A stretch of 64,000 nucleotides of DNA from Reticulitermes lucifugus (Eukaryota > Arthropoda > Insecta > Blattodea > Rhinotermitidae). Below, one piece after another: positions 22,830 through 33,919 of the stretch. A program made the position numbers and the translations under genes. The DNA is taken from the NCBI GenBank assembly GCA_026260175.1, contig JAKCWW010000065.1:123721-187720 (forward strand), written 5' to 3'. The notes beneath the pieces are model-generated. The model saw nothing but the letters and a program-made list of their open reading frames with translations. It searched no databases and was not told the DNA's origin. Numbering within the stretch: position 1 is the stretch's first letter; the number at the start of each line of letters is the position of its first letter.

Positions 22830-25378
22830 CGGGCATGTCAAAATTGATGCGTTCAGGGTAAAAATTAAAAAATACATAGAAAGTTATTATATTATAAAAG
22901 TATCACAATATCAAAAATAACAAAAATAATATTTTATTACATCCAAATTTAAATTTAAAAGAAATCTAAATTACATTACCTAGTGGCATACAAAATATTC
23001 CAATATGTAACCAGAAGACATTCCACTTGGCGTAATTTATTTTCGCTTCTTTAAAATTACCAGTTTTAAAACTTTATTTTGTGTTCGGTTTTGTTAATAA
23101 TGAAAAACGTATGTCTATTAATCGTGATTCATAAGAAATTACTTTTTTCATGACAGAAAAATTTGTTCACACAGTTGTGTGCTACCAAATATCAAATAGG
23201 CCTATATTCATAAAGAAAGTTGAATAATTTTTGGAAATTGATATACAGGCACGTAGGTATAAAACTTGGCACTCTAGAGTCACAAAATATTTTTCTCAGA
23301 ACTGAATTACTTTGCAATTCTATCAGTTCAGTTTTTTACCTTTGTGGATCTTATCAATGTCAAAAAAATATGTTATAGTATATATGGCAACTTTCATTTC
23401 TTGAAACTTCAAATCATGAGAAGAATTTTCAAATTTAATTTTCAGGAGACCAATATTTTTTGTGTATTAAATGAACCATAGGTTTCACTTATACAAATTA
23501 AATTATTTCGTTGTTTCTAGGCGTACAAAATTTTCATTTTATTTTAAATGATTTACAATATCAGGCAGTGAAGTTTTTAAAGTCTCTCTATATTTTGGCT
23601 TCATATTAAGTCACATGGTACCTTGTAATGTCAACTAAAACGCTAGTTCTTGTTGCTATTTCGTAACCTTTATGTCTAAAACATCTTGTTCTCTTTTTGA
23701 AAAATACATTAATTTCGTTTATCATATCACAAAATGTTTCAGTGCCTTGCTTGAGGATAAGAACGAAATTCACTGATAAGTAAAATCTTCATACTCATTT
23801 CATTACCGAGAAGGAGAGAAGAAACTGTCTATTATGTAACCTCGGCCATGGATAACGCTGACTGAGAGATTTTAATATGCTCCATTCTTTGATTTTGCCA
23901 CAAACAATTCTTTGCTTGTTACACAGTTTGACATCTGAATTTTCCTACCGATTTATTTCATTTTTCCCCAAGACCGTTTCATAACCATCCTAACAGGAGC
24001 TTCGTTAGAAAATTGCAGCCAAGTATATTAAATATAAATTAATATTTCTTTTTGTTTTTTCTCACAGATAATATCCCCTCCTGTAGCAGATTTACGCGTA
24101 GTAATTAAATCCGAATTTTCTTCACTTATAAAGTAAATCTGAGTTACAAACCCGAAAGAACACTGCCAGCTGAGCCAGTAATTTTAATATCTGTACTTTA
24201 ATCCATTGCTATCACTTGGGCTTAAGAAATTTACTACATAATTTTAATTGATTCCTCATATGATTTTCCATATAGTTTGTTCGCTCAACCATCGTGCTTC
24301 TAATAAGTACTTTGTTTGCCTTTGAAATTTTGCACTTTTCGGACACATAATTTCAGATACCCTAATTAAACGTGAATAAATTGCCCATCCATAAATTATT
24401 TAGAGCTGGTTGCACTTAAATTGGATAACACAAAATTTTCCCTAATATATAATATTTTTAATTGTACAGAAAATGTGTTTTTGCTTTTTTATAATTGATT
24501 TTACAGTTTATAGTTAATAAATTTTCTTGTAAACATGTTGCATTTTCTTTTTCCTCGTATTTCATGATTCCGTTCAATGTTACATTCTTTGACTGCCAAC
24601 AGATTCTTGAAAGATCATAGGTACAACACTGATTTGAATATAAATATTCTTCTTTATCTTTATGTTGGAAAGCGCGACTTAAGTTTTCTACCCTACGTTT
24701 TCTGACAGAAAGTGATTTCGTGTTTGTAACTGCTCGTTTATTATTTCGTTCATGATTAAATAACAAAAATTTGATTAAAATGAGACTGGAGGAAGCTGGA
24801 TAAAAATACTTTCAGCGCCTATAACTCACAATTAACTGCTGATTACTTCTGTAAGTAGGGAAACATCCAGGTATTTTATATCTACTCTCGTTTAACTGCA
24901 TTTTGCAGCTCATTTGCGCAGTCATTTCTTATTTTGCAGCTTGTAATTAATTTCGTCCTTCGAAGAAACGGGGCAGTCATGCGGCAAGCGCGAGTCAGGA
25001 AATTGATTGACCAAGGACGGCCACTGTGAAAATACACAAAAATGCGTAGTATAGCTGAGTGATATGATCTAGAACTCACTGGCTCTTGAAGAAGATTGCA
25101 GAATTTTCCTTCTAATGGCCGGGAACCAACAAAATTCTTACTCAGCGTTAAAGCCGCAGACGAATCCCCATCGTAAGTACTGTGGAAACCTCCAGTATCT
25201 CACAATATGATAATCTGTTTTACAGTAATGCTTTATCAAACGTTTGTTCTTATAAATTGTAACCTTAATCCCAAATCTACAGTTTGTTTTGAACATTTCC
25301 GCGGGCCGTTTGAAGGAATTTGAAAGGGCCACATGTCTCCCCCCCCCAACTGCAGGCCGTCAGTTTTGACATGCCACT
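22830..25378 (-). mobile_element. Decayed hAT transposon, about 2.55 kb
   Basis: The left end reads CGGGCATGTCAAAATTGA inward. The right end read inward on the minus strand is AGTGGCATGTCAAAACTGA, matching at 14 of 15 positions over GCATGTCAAAA(T/C)TGA. Flanking octamers CCTTAAAG (22822-22829) and TCTTAAAA (25379-25386) agree at 6 of 8 positions, as expected for the 8-bp target duplication of hAT elements after some decay. A transposase relic in minus orientation lies inside. The right end carries a G/C-rich segment (GCGGGCCG on the plus strand near 25304) often seen at ends of this hAT group. Confidence 0.82.
22890..24766 (-). pseudogene. hAT transposase relic (ZBED/FAM200-like)
   Basis: On the minus strand the beginning reads RKRRVENLSRAFQHKDKEEY (about 24700-24640), like the entry to the BED zinc finger of ZBED5/FAM200-type hAT transposases. 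A spaced but degraded finger follows. Further on AMD-STDIKITGS (about 24210-24170) corresponds to the ALDESTDITDTAQL block with the first catalytic Asp, and SATGGDII follows at the expected distance. Near 23655-23620 SVLVDITR matches the FLVDIT-HLN block. Many stops and frameshifts separate these pieces and the dimerisation domain is not readable. It is a fossil with no expected activity. The family call is good; the outer limits are approximate. Confidence 0.78.
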
Positions 25379-25386
25379 TCTTAAAA

Positions 25387-25732
25387 CAAAGAATATTAAG
25401 AGGTATTAAAACGGTCCTCTGATTTGTAGGTATTCTTCACTAATATTATAAGAAGATCATGTTACGTACGTTGAAATTGGCGTGGCATATAAAATCTACA
25501 GCAGAGATGAGAAAAACATTAAAAATTTCAGTTGATTAATCAAAAGGAAATAAATTACTTAGAAGACCGAGATGTAAATATTAAAGGAGGTTTTAAAGAA
25601 ATAAGGTGTGAGGGCGTGGACTGGATTCAAATCATAATACATTTTCGGTCTCCATAAACAGATACATATTTTAACTGTGAGAGTCTAACAACTATTCAAG
25701 GCAGCATCTGTTCAAAGTAACTGGTCACTTGG
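25387..25732. other. Short unassigned stretch
   Basis: This lies between the hAT element and the foldback repeat. Part of it (from about 25610) may be flanking sequence of the foldback family, but I could not prove it from the second copy. Confidence 0.35.
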
Positions 25733-25931
25733 GGTCTTCGCTCTTCTGTGATATTGCGCATCGTTGATTGGTGATTAGTCATCGACGTTTCGGAACAGTC
25801 TATCGGTCCCAACTTCAAGGGTTAAGCAATTCTACTGCTTGACCATTTGAAGAAGGGACCGATGGACTGTTCCAAAACGTGGGTAACTAAACGTAAATCA
25901 ACGCTGCACGATACCCCAGAAGAGCGAAGAA
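25733..25931. repeat. Foldback repeat, family C, with two hammerhead-like remnants
   Basis: The left arm starts GGTCTTCGCTCTTCTG and is mirrored by AGAAGAGCGAAGAACTC at the right, centred near 25832. The arms are about 95 bp and roughly 80% complementary. Each arm carries a motif reading outward: minus 25783-25820 (TTGAAG, GGGAC...GTTCC, GAAA, ACGTC) and plus 25847-25882 (TTGAAGA, GGGAC...GTTCC, AAAA, ACGTG). The first core base is T, and one copy has lost the GAAA. The sequence beyond the right arm (TTTACACGCCGCCGAAA) resembles the outer flank of the related repeat at 59929-60109, so the repeated unit is longer than the palindrome. Confidence 0.8.
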
Positions 25932-26658
25932 CTCGTTTACACGCCGCCGAAAAACTGAATTGAGGCACAAGTATTCAGCTGCTTAGGTTAACAGTTAGAT
26001 GGTTAGTTAAATTTTGCCTGAATTTGCGTAACTAGCTTTGCCTGATATAAGTGTTGCCTGCTTTAGGAATGTTTCATTAATTAAACTGATTAGAACAAAA
26101 GTCAAAGGTTAACTGTGTAATAGATTAAATAAATTGTCTCATTACCTTATCTATTCCAAAATGTTCCAAATAAGGTCGTGAATATTTGAAGGGACAAGAT
26201 AAAATTAGACGAAACATAACGGTGTAAAACACAGGAGATGAGAAGAATTTAACCACCTTGAATCCCCAGTGTCACCGCACATGAATGATTACTACGTGGC
26301 CTGGAGACGAGCCTGGGACGTGTCTTGTTCCTGGTCATTAATCACTGCACAACTCATAACCCTAATGTTACATACGCTGGGCTTTCTGACAGAGACCGGT
26401 GATAAAAAGAAGGATTTTAATAAAATAAAGCTTACTGTAGGAAATGACACTAGAAGAACGCTTCAACTCTCTGAAGACTGAGAGTCTTCTGTATTATCTA
26501 TAGGTTATATAAGAATTGAGATTTTGCTTCGTCCATTATAAGAAGCAATGTGTCAATGCCGTACAGGTAAATAATAGCTCCTTGTTTTGAAAATCTTATA
26601 AAGCATAAAAATACACTGTGTTGAAAAATGCAGATTTTATTAACGTTACTGCAGGTGG

Positions 26659-26690
<32 letters not shown>

Positions 26691-28504
26691 TACCGCTGAG
26701 CTTTAAAAAGTTAATCGATATAATGTAGCTCATTGCATCGCAGTATGTTGGTGATTTAGGGCTTGTTACACTGGGAACTTCGTGGACTATTGACATGACC
26801 TAACAATCTACTGTTAAAATAGTGAACGCCATGGGGTTACAGTGACTTTTTTATGCACTGAGGTTGGGGAGAGAGTGAATGTATGGGGAATTTCGGTGGT
26901 AGAAACCTGACAACTGAGACCGAGAATGTTGTGTGTCGGGGATGTAAGTTTGTGTTTATTGTAACTCGGAGTTTAAAATTGATCACTACGCGCATAAAGT
27001 AAATTCACATAACTAGGTTTCACAAAGATAAACAACACCAAAAATTTAATGAAGCTTATGCACTATTTTAAGTTAGTGGTTACACAAGGCAAATTCCCAG
27101 GGGTAAAACTTTTAGAACTTTAAAATTACGACACAAATCCATCCATTGGCAGGGTTAAGAATTACTAGAGCAGTAGTTCCTATCGCCCACATACCTTCAT
27201 GAAGAAAACAGAGAAGCATTTACCTTTAGAGATTAATTCAGGGACGAAACATAGGGTCAGACAGAAGCACAATTCAACCTGTATTATATATGTAAATTTT
27301 ATACACTATGTAAAATGACGCATCCCAAAAATGTCTAACAATAATAGCTCCATATTTCATGGGACCCAGCACTTCATTACCTGTTCACAAGCTTTGGTCT
27401 ATTATCCCTATCCTCAGATTAATTCAGTCCGTGCTTTTCCAATTTTTTAAGATTTATTTTAATAAAGCCCTCCTATCTAATAACAGTTCTTCCAAGTAGC
27501 TCCTCCCTTGGAGCCTTCCCTCCAAAATCCTACCTGCATTTCTCTTCTTTCACATATGTGACACATGCCCGCTTATCTCATTTTCAAGAATTCTTCAAAA
27601 TTCTAGGTGCTGTTTCATATCTTCTAACACTTTGATTCTTTAGGATTAGGAAGTTTTATGCTTTCAGCAACCCCCAAAAGTGAAGGACACTTCGTCGGAT
27701 GTCTGCGACTGCTTACTTCATATACTCACAGCTGTCCGTAATATCTATAGGTCGGTAAGTTTTACTCAAAGAGGTACTATCACAATAAAATGAATTTTCT
27801 TTCTTTATACGAAATTTCGTCTCTCATTCTTCGACAAATGACAGCTCCTACTAACATAGAGCAATAATGATAATTACTGTGCTTGACTCTTATTTTAGTT
27901 TTAAATACACCTTGCTCACATCTATATTATCCTTTGAGGGGAAGGTGTTGTGGACAAATTTTGTGAAATGTTATTAAATATGCGTTAATTTAAAGCAATT
28001 TGTATTGTAGCATAAGATTTTATATAACTTATAAGGTACATGACAGTTTTTAAAACCAAATTTTCAATGACGTATGGATTGATACAAATTTTCCACAATG
28101 GTCAATGCTATTTGAAAAAACAAGCATCTACAAAACAAGTAGAAACATTTCCGAAATTCTGTCTCCCTGCATTATCAATCCTCGATACATTGGGACAAAT
28201 TTTAACGATACTAACTATTTGGATACAGCACATGAAATTATCTGGTAAACTAATTTTGTTCAGTGCCAGTCCATTTTAACCCTTAAGTACTTCACTGAAT
28301 TACACTTCTCTTTATGAAGTTGTTTACTAATTTTTTTAATGACCCTGTAAGTAGCTCAGACTATGTTTTTTCGAAAGACATAATGACGAAATTCTAAATT
28401 ATGAAATGTAAACCATAAATGTCAATAGTAGTGGGCTACTTTTAGGTACAATCCCAAAACCAGCCTTCATAGACTGAGAAACGTAGGCAAAAGTCATTCA
28501 GGTT
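25932..28504. other. Unassigned stretch
   Basis: No gene or named repeat is seen except a CATA microsatellite at 26660-26692. The 70-codon frame at 26269-26481 has no recognisable motif. Confidence 0.5.
26660..26692. repeat. (CATA)n/(TA)n microsatellite
   Basis: Six CATA units lead into TA units. On the minus strand this gives the MYVC-repeat peptide seen in two overlapping frames, which are spurious. Confidence 0.95.
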
Positions 28505-28590
28505 AGTCGGTCTTTGGGTCAAGATTCGAGAGTTGTACTTTCCAACTGCGAATCAAGAGTGCTAACCTCTCGAACACAGCTGCATTGTTT
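28505..28590 (-). mobile_element. tRNA-like SINE head (minus)
   Basis: On the minus strand GTTCGAGAGGTTAGC is followed by ACTCTCGAATCTTGACC with tRNA-like spacing. Degenerate boxes and no visible ends keep this tentative. Confidence 0.4.
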
Positions 28591-28910
28591 GAAAAGGAGA
28601 AGCTAATGTTCTATATTATAGGTCAGTTGGATATAAGGTGAGTGGTTGTGGTGGAGAAAGTGACGAAAGGAGAAGAAACTTTATTCCTTGTAATTGTAAG
28701 AACAGCATTTTGGGAATTCCGAAACTCTGGCTGAAATGCTCAGTATTAGACAAAATTTCATTTCATAATATACACTAACTTATTGGGCTGTTATCTGGTC
28801 TGTGAATGTTAAAATCTCAAAATTGTTTAGTTATATAAATTCACTAGCGATTATGAAATTCACGCGTCATTGTATTGAGAGTACAGACTCCTCATTTTCA
28901 AACCTTTAAA

Positions 28911-28929
28911 TATAATAATAATAATAATA
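28911..28929. repeat. (ATA)n microsatellite
   Basis: About six ATA units. Confidence 0.9.
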
Positions 28930-29363
28930 GTGCAACAGAATTAGATATTAATCGGATGACAAACGTATGTACTTAAATTTAGTTTAAATGTCAATCTTGT
29001 TTTGTTGACTTCGAAAATATTGCAGTTTAATAAATGGTGTGCATGGGTCCTACTTTTGATTATATACAATAGCCCATTAAAGTTTGAAAAACGTAACATT
29101 ATTTTTTCATTTCGAAGCTTATTTCATTTATAGTAAAAAACGACACTCTATGGACAGAACGTGTCGTGTGTCTGTCTGTGACGTAATTAAACTGGATGAC
29201 GAATGATCACTTTCGTGAGAGTACAGATATTCTTAAATATTATAATTACTATTATATTATATTATAAAAACTGACTGAGTTAGAAAATTACATCAACACT
29301 TGTTTATGACGCAACAGTTTCGAGCGAATTTAAATTAAATTTTATACAATTTAATTTCGAAAT

Positions 29364-29383
29364 TTTATTATTATTATTATTAT
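29364..29383. repeat. (TTA)n microsatellite
   Basis: About six TTA units. Confidence 0.9.
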
Positions 29384-29802
29384 GTAGACGTAGAAACTGT
29401 ATATGTAACTCGTGTATTGTGCGTAAGGGTTAACCTTACCAATTTTGGGCATTAGCCAGCATCAAGCCTCCATTTTCCCTGTTACCGCTTTCACAGCTTG
29501 GATAATTTTTAAGGAAACTTTTCCCTCTTCGTCATTAAGGGAGCTCAAGTTCATTTCCTTTTTGTAGGAGGTGGGGTGTCTAACTGTGAGACCATAAAAG
29601 AAATTTCTAATCGCACTTCCTATCGCAGGACTGTAAACAGGTTGAGGAGTTGTTACACAAATGACTCACAAAAGTTTTCCGGCTTTCGAGGCCGTGTTGC
29701 TCAAAGGATGGTCTTCTGCGTTTTTACATGGTTTAATATAAAAAGTTTAATCTGAAATTACAGCCTCAACTTCAGAATGTACATGCAGCAAATTCAGTCA
29801 CA

Positions 29803-29836
29803 CTGAAATAGAGGCAGAACGTTTCTCCGAAACGTC
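29803..29836 (+). repeat. Degenerate hammerhead-like repeat, family of 9071
   Basis: CTGAAATAGAGGCAG is followed by a spacer, TTTCTCCGAAA and CGTCG. It matches the order seen at 9071 and 11061, with a GAGG/TCTC stem and an ACGT palindrome after GAAA. The core G of CTGAnGA is replaced. Confidence 0.35.
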
Positions 29837-32800
29837 GTTTCAAACCTGTTATACTGCACTGTGTAAAACAGAAGAAGACCAGAATCTGGGAAATAAGTCA
29901 TACTTTTATGCCACAAAATATTGAGAAAATTTGTTTTCCTTCTTATTAAATTCTCTCCAATCTGCACCCAAACAAATGTTTATCAAAGAGCAGTCTCATG
30001 ACTTTCCTAATTTTCCGGCTCGTAGATACTTATTCCTTATATTGATTTTCCATTCAGTAAACCATGCTGACCTTCGTCATTAAAATTTTCATCACCTGCA
30101 CTTTCATTTATATTTCTGGTATCCAGAGGTCTTATTGGTACGAGGTCTTCACTTTGGATAACAAGCCTTACGGCTAATGGTTTATCTGGTTATTTCATCG
30201 TACGTATAATATTCCAAGTAATAATTAATACATTTTAGGCAGAAATAATTCGGGTGTCTCCATGCCATTTGAACGGTGAAAGACATTTTAACGAGACGTG
30301 ATTACTCAGACAATCATCAGTTTAAGCAATCAGTAGAGAACAAATGACGTGCCCATACGTCATCTTGATACCGTAATTATAGCCAAAATAAGGTTCTTAT
30401 TTCTTCAACTCTGGGGCATATTTTATGTTCAGGTTTAAAAGTTATTTCTCCTCACACAAAGTACAAGCACTTTGGACTCTTAACAGAGGCGGCATTCTGG
30501 CATGAAGCAATAGGCAAGCAATGTAACAGAAGTTTAAGTAATTACAACTGAATGATGATGTACAAGTCTTCGGCAAAAATAGAAGAAATTCACAGAAAAA
30601 CTGTTAAAGAATTAAAATTGAATTATTATTTATGAAGTGAAATGGCCAGCTGGCCTAACCGTGCAAACTGAAGGGAATTTCTCTTTTACTTTTACCATGC
30701 ACTCTGTATGGACACATTAATCAATACATTTTTCCGGACATTAGCAGATCTTCTTCTTTGCAACCCATGGAGAAAGTTTAAAATTTTAAAGGTAAATGAT
30801 TACTGCTCCCACGAAGTTAAAGGTAAATCTTTATGGTCACCTTCCATGTTTCGAGGAGAAATGCAAATTTTCCTCTTTATTGACCACAATTCGTTACGGC
30901 CAAATTGTAAATTTCGTACGAAACTTTGAAGGGTCACTTATAAAATTTCAGACATAAGTTTTAGGAGTCCTCATGAGAAGTCTTCTAACGAGGTGTAGCA
31001 CTTCTGACATCGTGAAATACAGTCAATAATACATAGTTCAAAGGTTTCAAAAGATATAACTTCCGGCTCTTCAACAGGAGTGTAAAGATATATTTCTCTG
31101 CCATATTTTCTTTGACATCCACGCTTTTGGATAAACTGTGGTGTTGGAAATTTAATACCCCTACAGATATCACAGTAAATATTTCAAACTACTTATTTGT
31201 GCTGTTTAATATACATGTTGAAAAATATTTCAAAAGATGCCTTGTGGAAGAGGTTTAAGATTCTCATTGCGCTGATTATAAATATTGCTGTCTTCTGGTA
31301 TATTGTGATTTGTAGGATAAATCAGGGTGAGATACCACAATCTTTGCAACGTCTGTTTTAACTCAAACTGCAAATCGTCAAAAACAGAAGAAAGTTCCTA
31401 AATATTACAATTATGCTCTTATTTTGTTTCAAGGAAAATTTCTGCAGAAGTAAAAGTCCTAGAGATACAGAGCGACAAAAAAGAGTTGCCTTAGTGATCT
31501 TTCTCCCGGACATGACGGTAGGGATGCCGCGTCTGACAGCGATAAATGCCGCGTTTGTCAAGGACAGTCGCCATTGTTTGAAAATATGCTGTGGATAGAG
31601 AAGCAAACTACGTAAATGAAATGCTGAGCTTTATTCAATAACAAAGCAAATTGAAAAGAACAAAGAAAAGAATAGTGTTTTATAAATACAGATTTTTAAA
31701 TCAATGAAACTAAGAATATAGTAATAATCTATAACACATCCCCCGAGAACAGTTGAGGTCATGTTGGTCTTCAACTATTTTCTACGTTATTGTTTCCAAT
31801 ATGTCTCCGCCTGCAATATATCATCTTGATGGGAAACAATGTACAGATAAGACAGAAAATTATTTTCTGTTTTGTATTTATAAACATACATGCGTTAAAT
31901 TTCACTACATTTATAAGCCTTTATCATTAAAACTACACAAATAAGCCATACAATTTTTAGTGCCATTGAAATTTATAATTTAAAAATTAAAGTGTATTTA
32001 TTGCGGATCCTTGAAAATATATAGATTGACAATAATAAACCCCTAATCATTTCAACCATGATTGTTTATATATAAGATTATAAATTTCATTCCTAATTGT
32101 CTAGATTATGATAATAAATCTGTGTTTATGCTGAATAAACCTGGCTACTTAATGCAGGCTTAGTGTTTTTCTATATTTCACGTTGTCACTTTATATGTTT
32201 GGAAATTTCTGCTCGAAACTAGTTTTTCCAGCGTTCAAAGCACTTTTTGTTTCAAAATTTCAGACATCTGTCGATTACTACTTTCTTTCTTCATAACCTC
32301 TATTTCAGGGTTTCCATTCCTTTAGAACAGAGGTAAAGGAAATGTACACATCTGCCTTTTTTCTATGCTATTTAACTTAATTCCCTGCTTGATTCCTTGG
32401 CCCTTCTTTGAAGTTTCCTGATTCAATGGAAACAACAGACAGCTTTGGCAGTTAAGTTTTTCTCCGTAATTTCGGTTGTGGTGTAATGTTCTTCAAAAGC
32501 TGGTGGGAGTAACATGGTCAAGCGCAGCACCAGAAGACAATATGGTATTTGGAGTACTTGCTGAGGGCCCTGCAGGAATAGGCGTGACAATTTGAGAGAT
32601 GGTTCCTCAGTCGAAAACTGCAAAAATAGTAGCCACACTTCGAGGCGCTCTTTTCACAAGCTACGGCCAGATGTGGAGAAGGAAATTTTCATGCATGGTT
32701 TGGGTTCCAAGGATTAATACCTTTGACGTAAAAGCACTTGCACGACGACCAAGTGACTCAGTTTTATTATCAGCAACCCCGGAGGCGCCCCATTTTATAT

Positions 32801-33840
32801 TAATTTTCTTTTGCAAGTAGTGCATCTATTCTGCGGCTTCTTTTTCTAAATAACCCTTCAAAAGTAAAAGGGCACTTTTTCAAAGGTTCTAAAGCACAAA
32901 TATTAAAAGGAACTGTTAAGCAACTGATATTGAAGCTATTTTCAACAGCAGACTACAGCAGGAAGGGGGAGCTGCAATGGGACGTGGGGCCATTTGAAAT
33001 TTTAAAAATCTGCCCTAAAGGCTTGTGTTTGATAAAATGCTTCCTGACTTACTTTATGAGTAAGTCGGTACTAATACAGGAGGATTTCGTTTTCATGTAC
33101 AAGATTTGATACTTGAGGTAAGATATCACCAAAATCGTGTCTCTTGTTGACATCCTTAAAAATAGAACAGCTGACGTAATCTGACCTGCAGACTTGTAAT
33201 ATCTTATTACCATAACATTTTACCATTTTCTCCACAAGATAAACCATGAATAATTTAAATACCTTTTCTTTTACTGCGCAGTCAGATTTGTTGTTTTACT
33301 GCATTCCACTTTCATCCATGTTGAAATTATTTCCAAATTTTTCAAGATGGCTACTTTCGGTCAAAGTTTTCTACGACATATTAAGAAAGCTTTTAAACGT
33401 TTTCCTTAGCTCTAGTTGAAGATCAGCTTGGCGTACACTCAGCTCTAGATTCCTCGCCATAAAAACTTCCATCACACATACACTGTAGTTCAGTTCGTTA
33501 TTGAAATTATTTGAATTTCCCATTTTTACAGGAAGCCTTTATTCAGGTACAGGAATATTATGTCTGTATGAGGCTAAATCTGTTTCTGTTATTGTCTGAA
33601 CACGAATGACAAAATGTTATCATTTAATAACGGAAATAAATCCGAGAAAGACTATATAATGACATTCTTATTGTTGGTCACGCCTACTGCTATTCTAATT
33701 TGTCGTGAGTCGGAGTCCACGCGTTTCAGTTTTAAGTTTTGCAGTAAATTGTTGGTTTCTACTCGTCATATTTCTGAAGTATTTTTAAGTAGAACATTCC
33801 GTTGCATTGAAGATGTACAGAGGTAAGGGTAGCAACCTTC

Positions 33841-33919
33841 AATCACAACTGACTTTTTATATGTTGTATGGTTTTACTGCAGGAAAATCATACAACATAT
33901 AAAGAGGGTTAATTGTGAC
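33841..33919. repeat. Hairpin inverted repeat, about 30-bp arms
   Basis: The arms share a perfect 15-bp core (TTTATATGTTGTATG mirrored by CATACAACATATAAA) and a less perfect outer part ending in TCACAA/TTGTGA, with a loop of about 17 bases. It resembles a minute hairpin MITE. No target duplication was found. Confidence 0.8.

Larger units (their letters stand above)
28591..33840. other. Long unassigned AT-rich stretch
   Basis: I see two trinucleotide runs (28911-28929, 29364-29383) and one degenerate dispersed motif (29803-29836). Frames up to 82 codons occur on both strands, for example 31358-31606 minus overlapping 31413-31598 plus, none with recognisable domains. Confidence 0.5.

Noticed and set aside
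26498-26796. MYVC-repeat peptide
   Set aside because: It is the translation of a CATA microsatellite.
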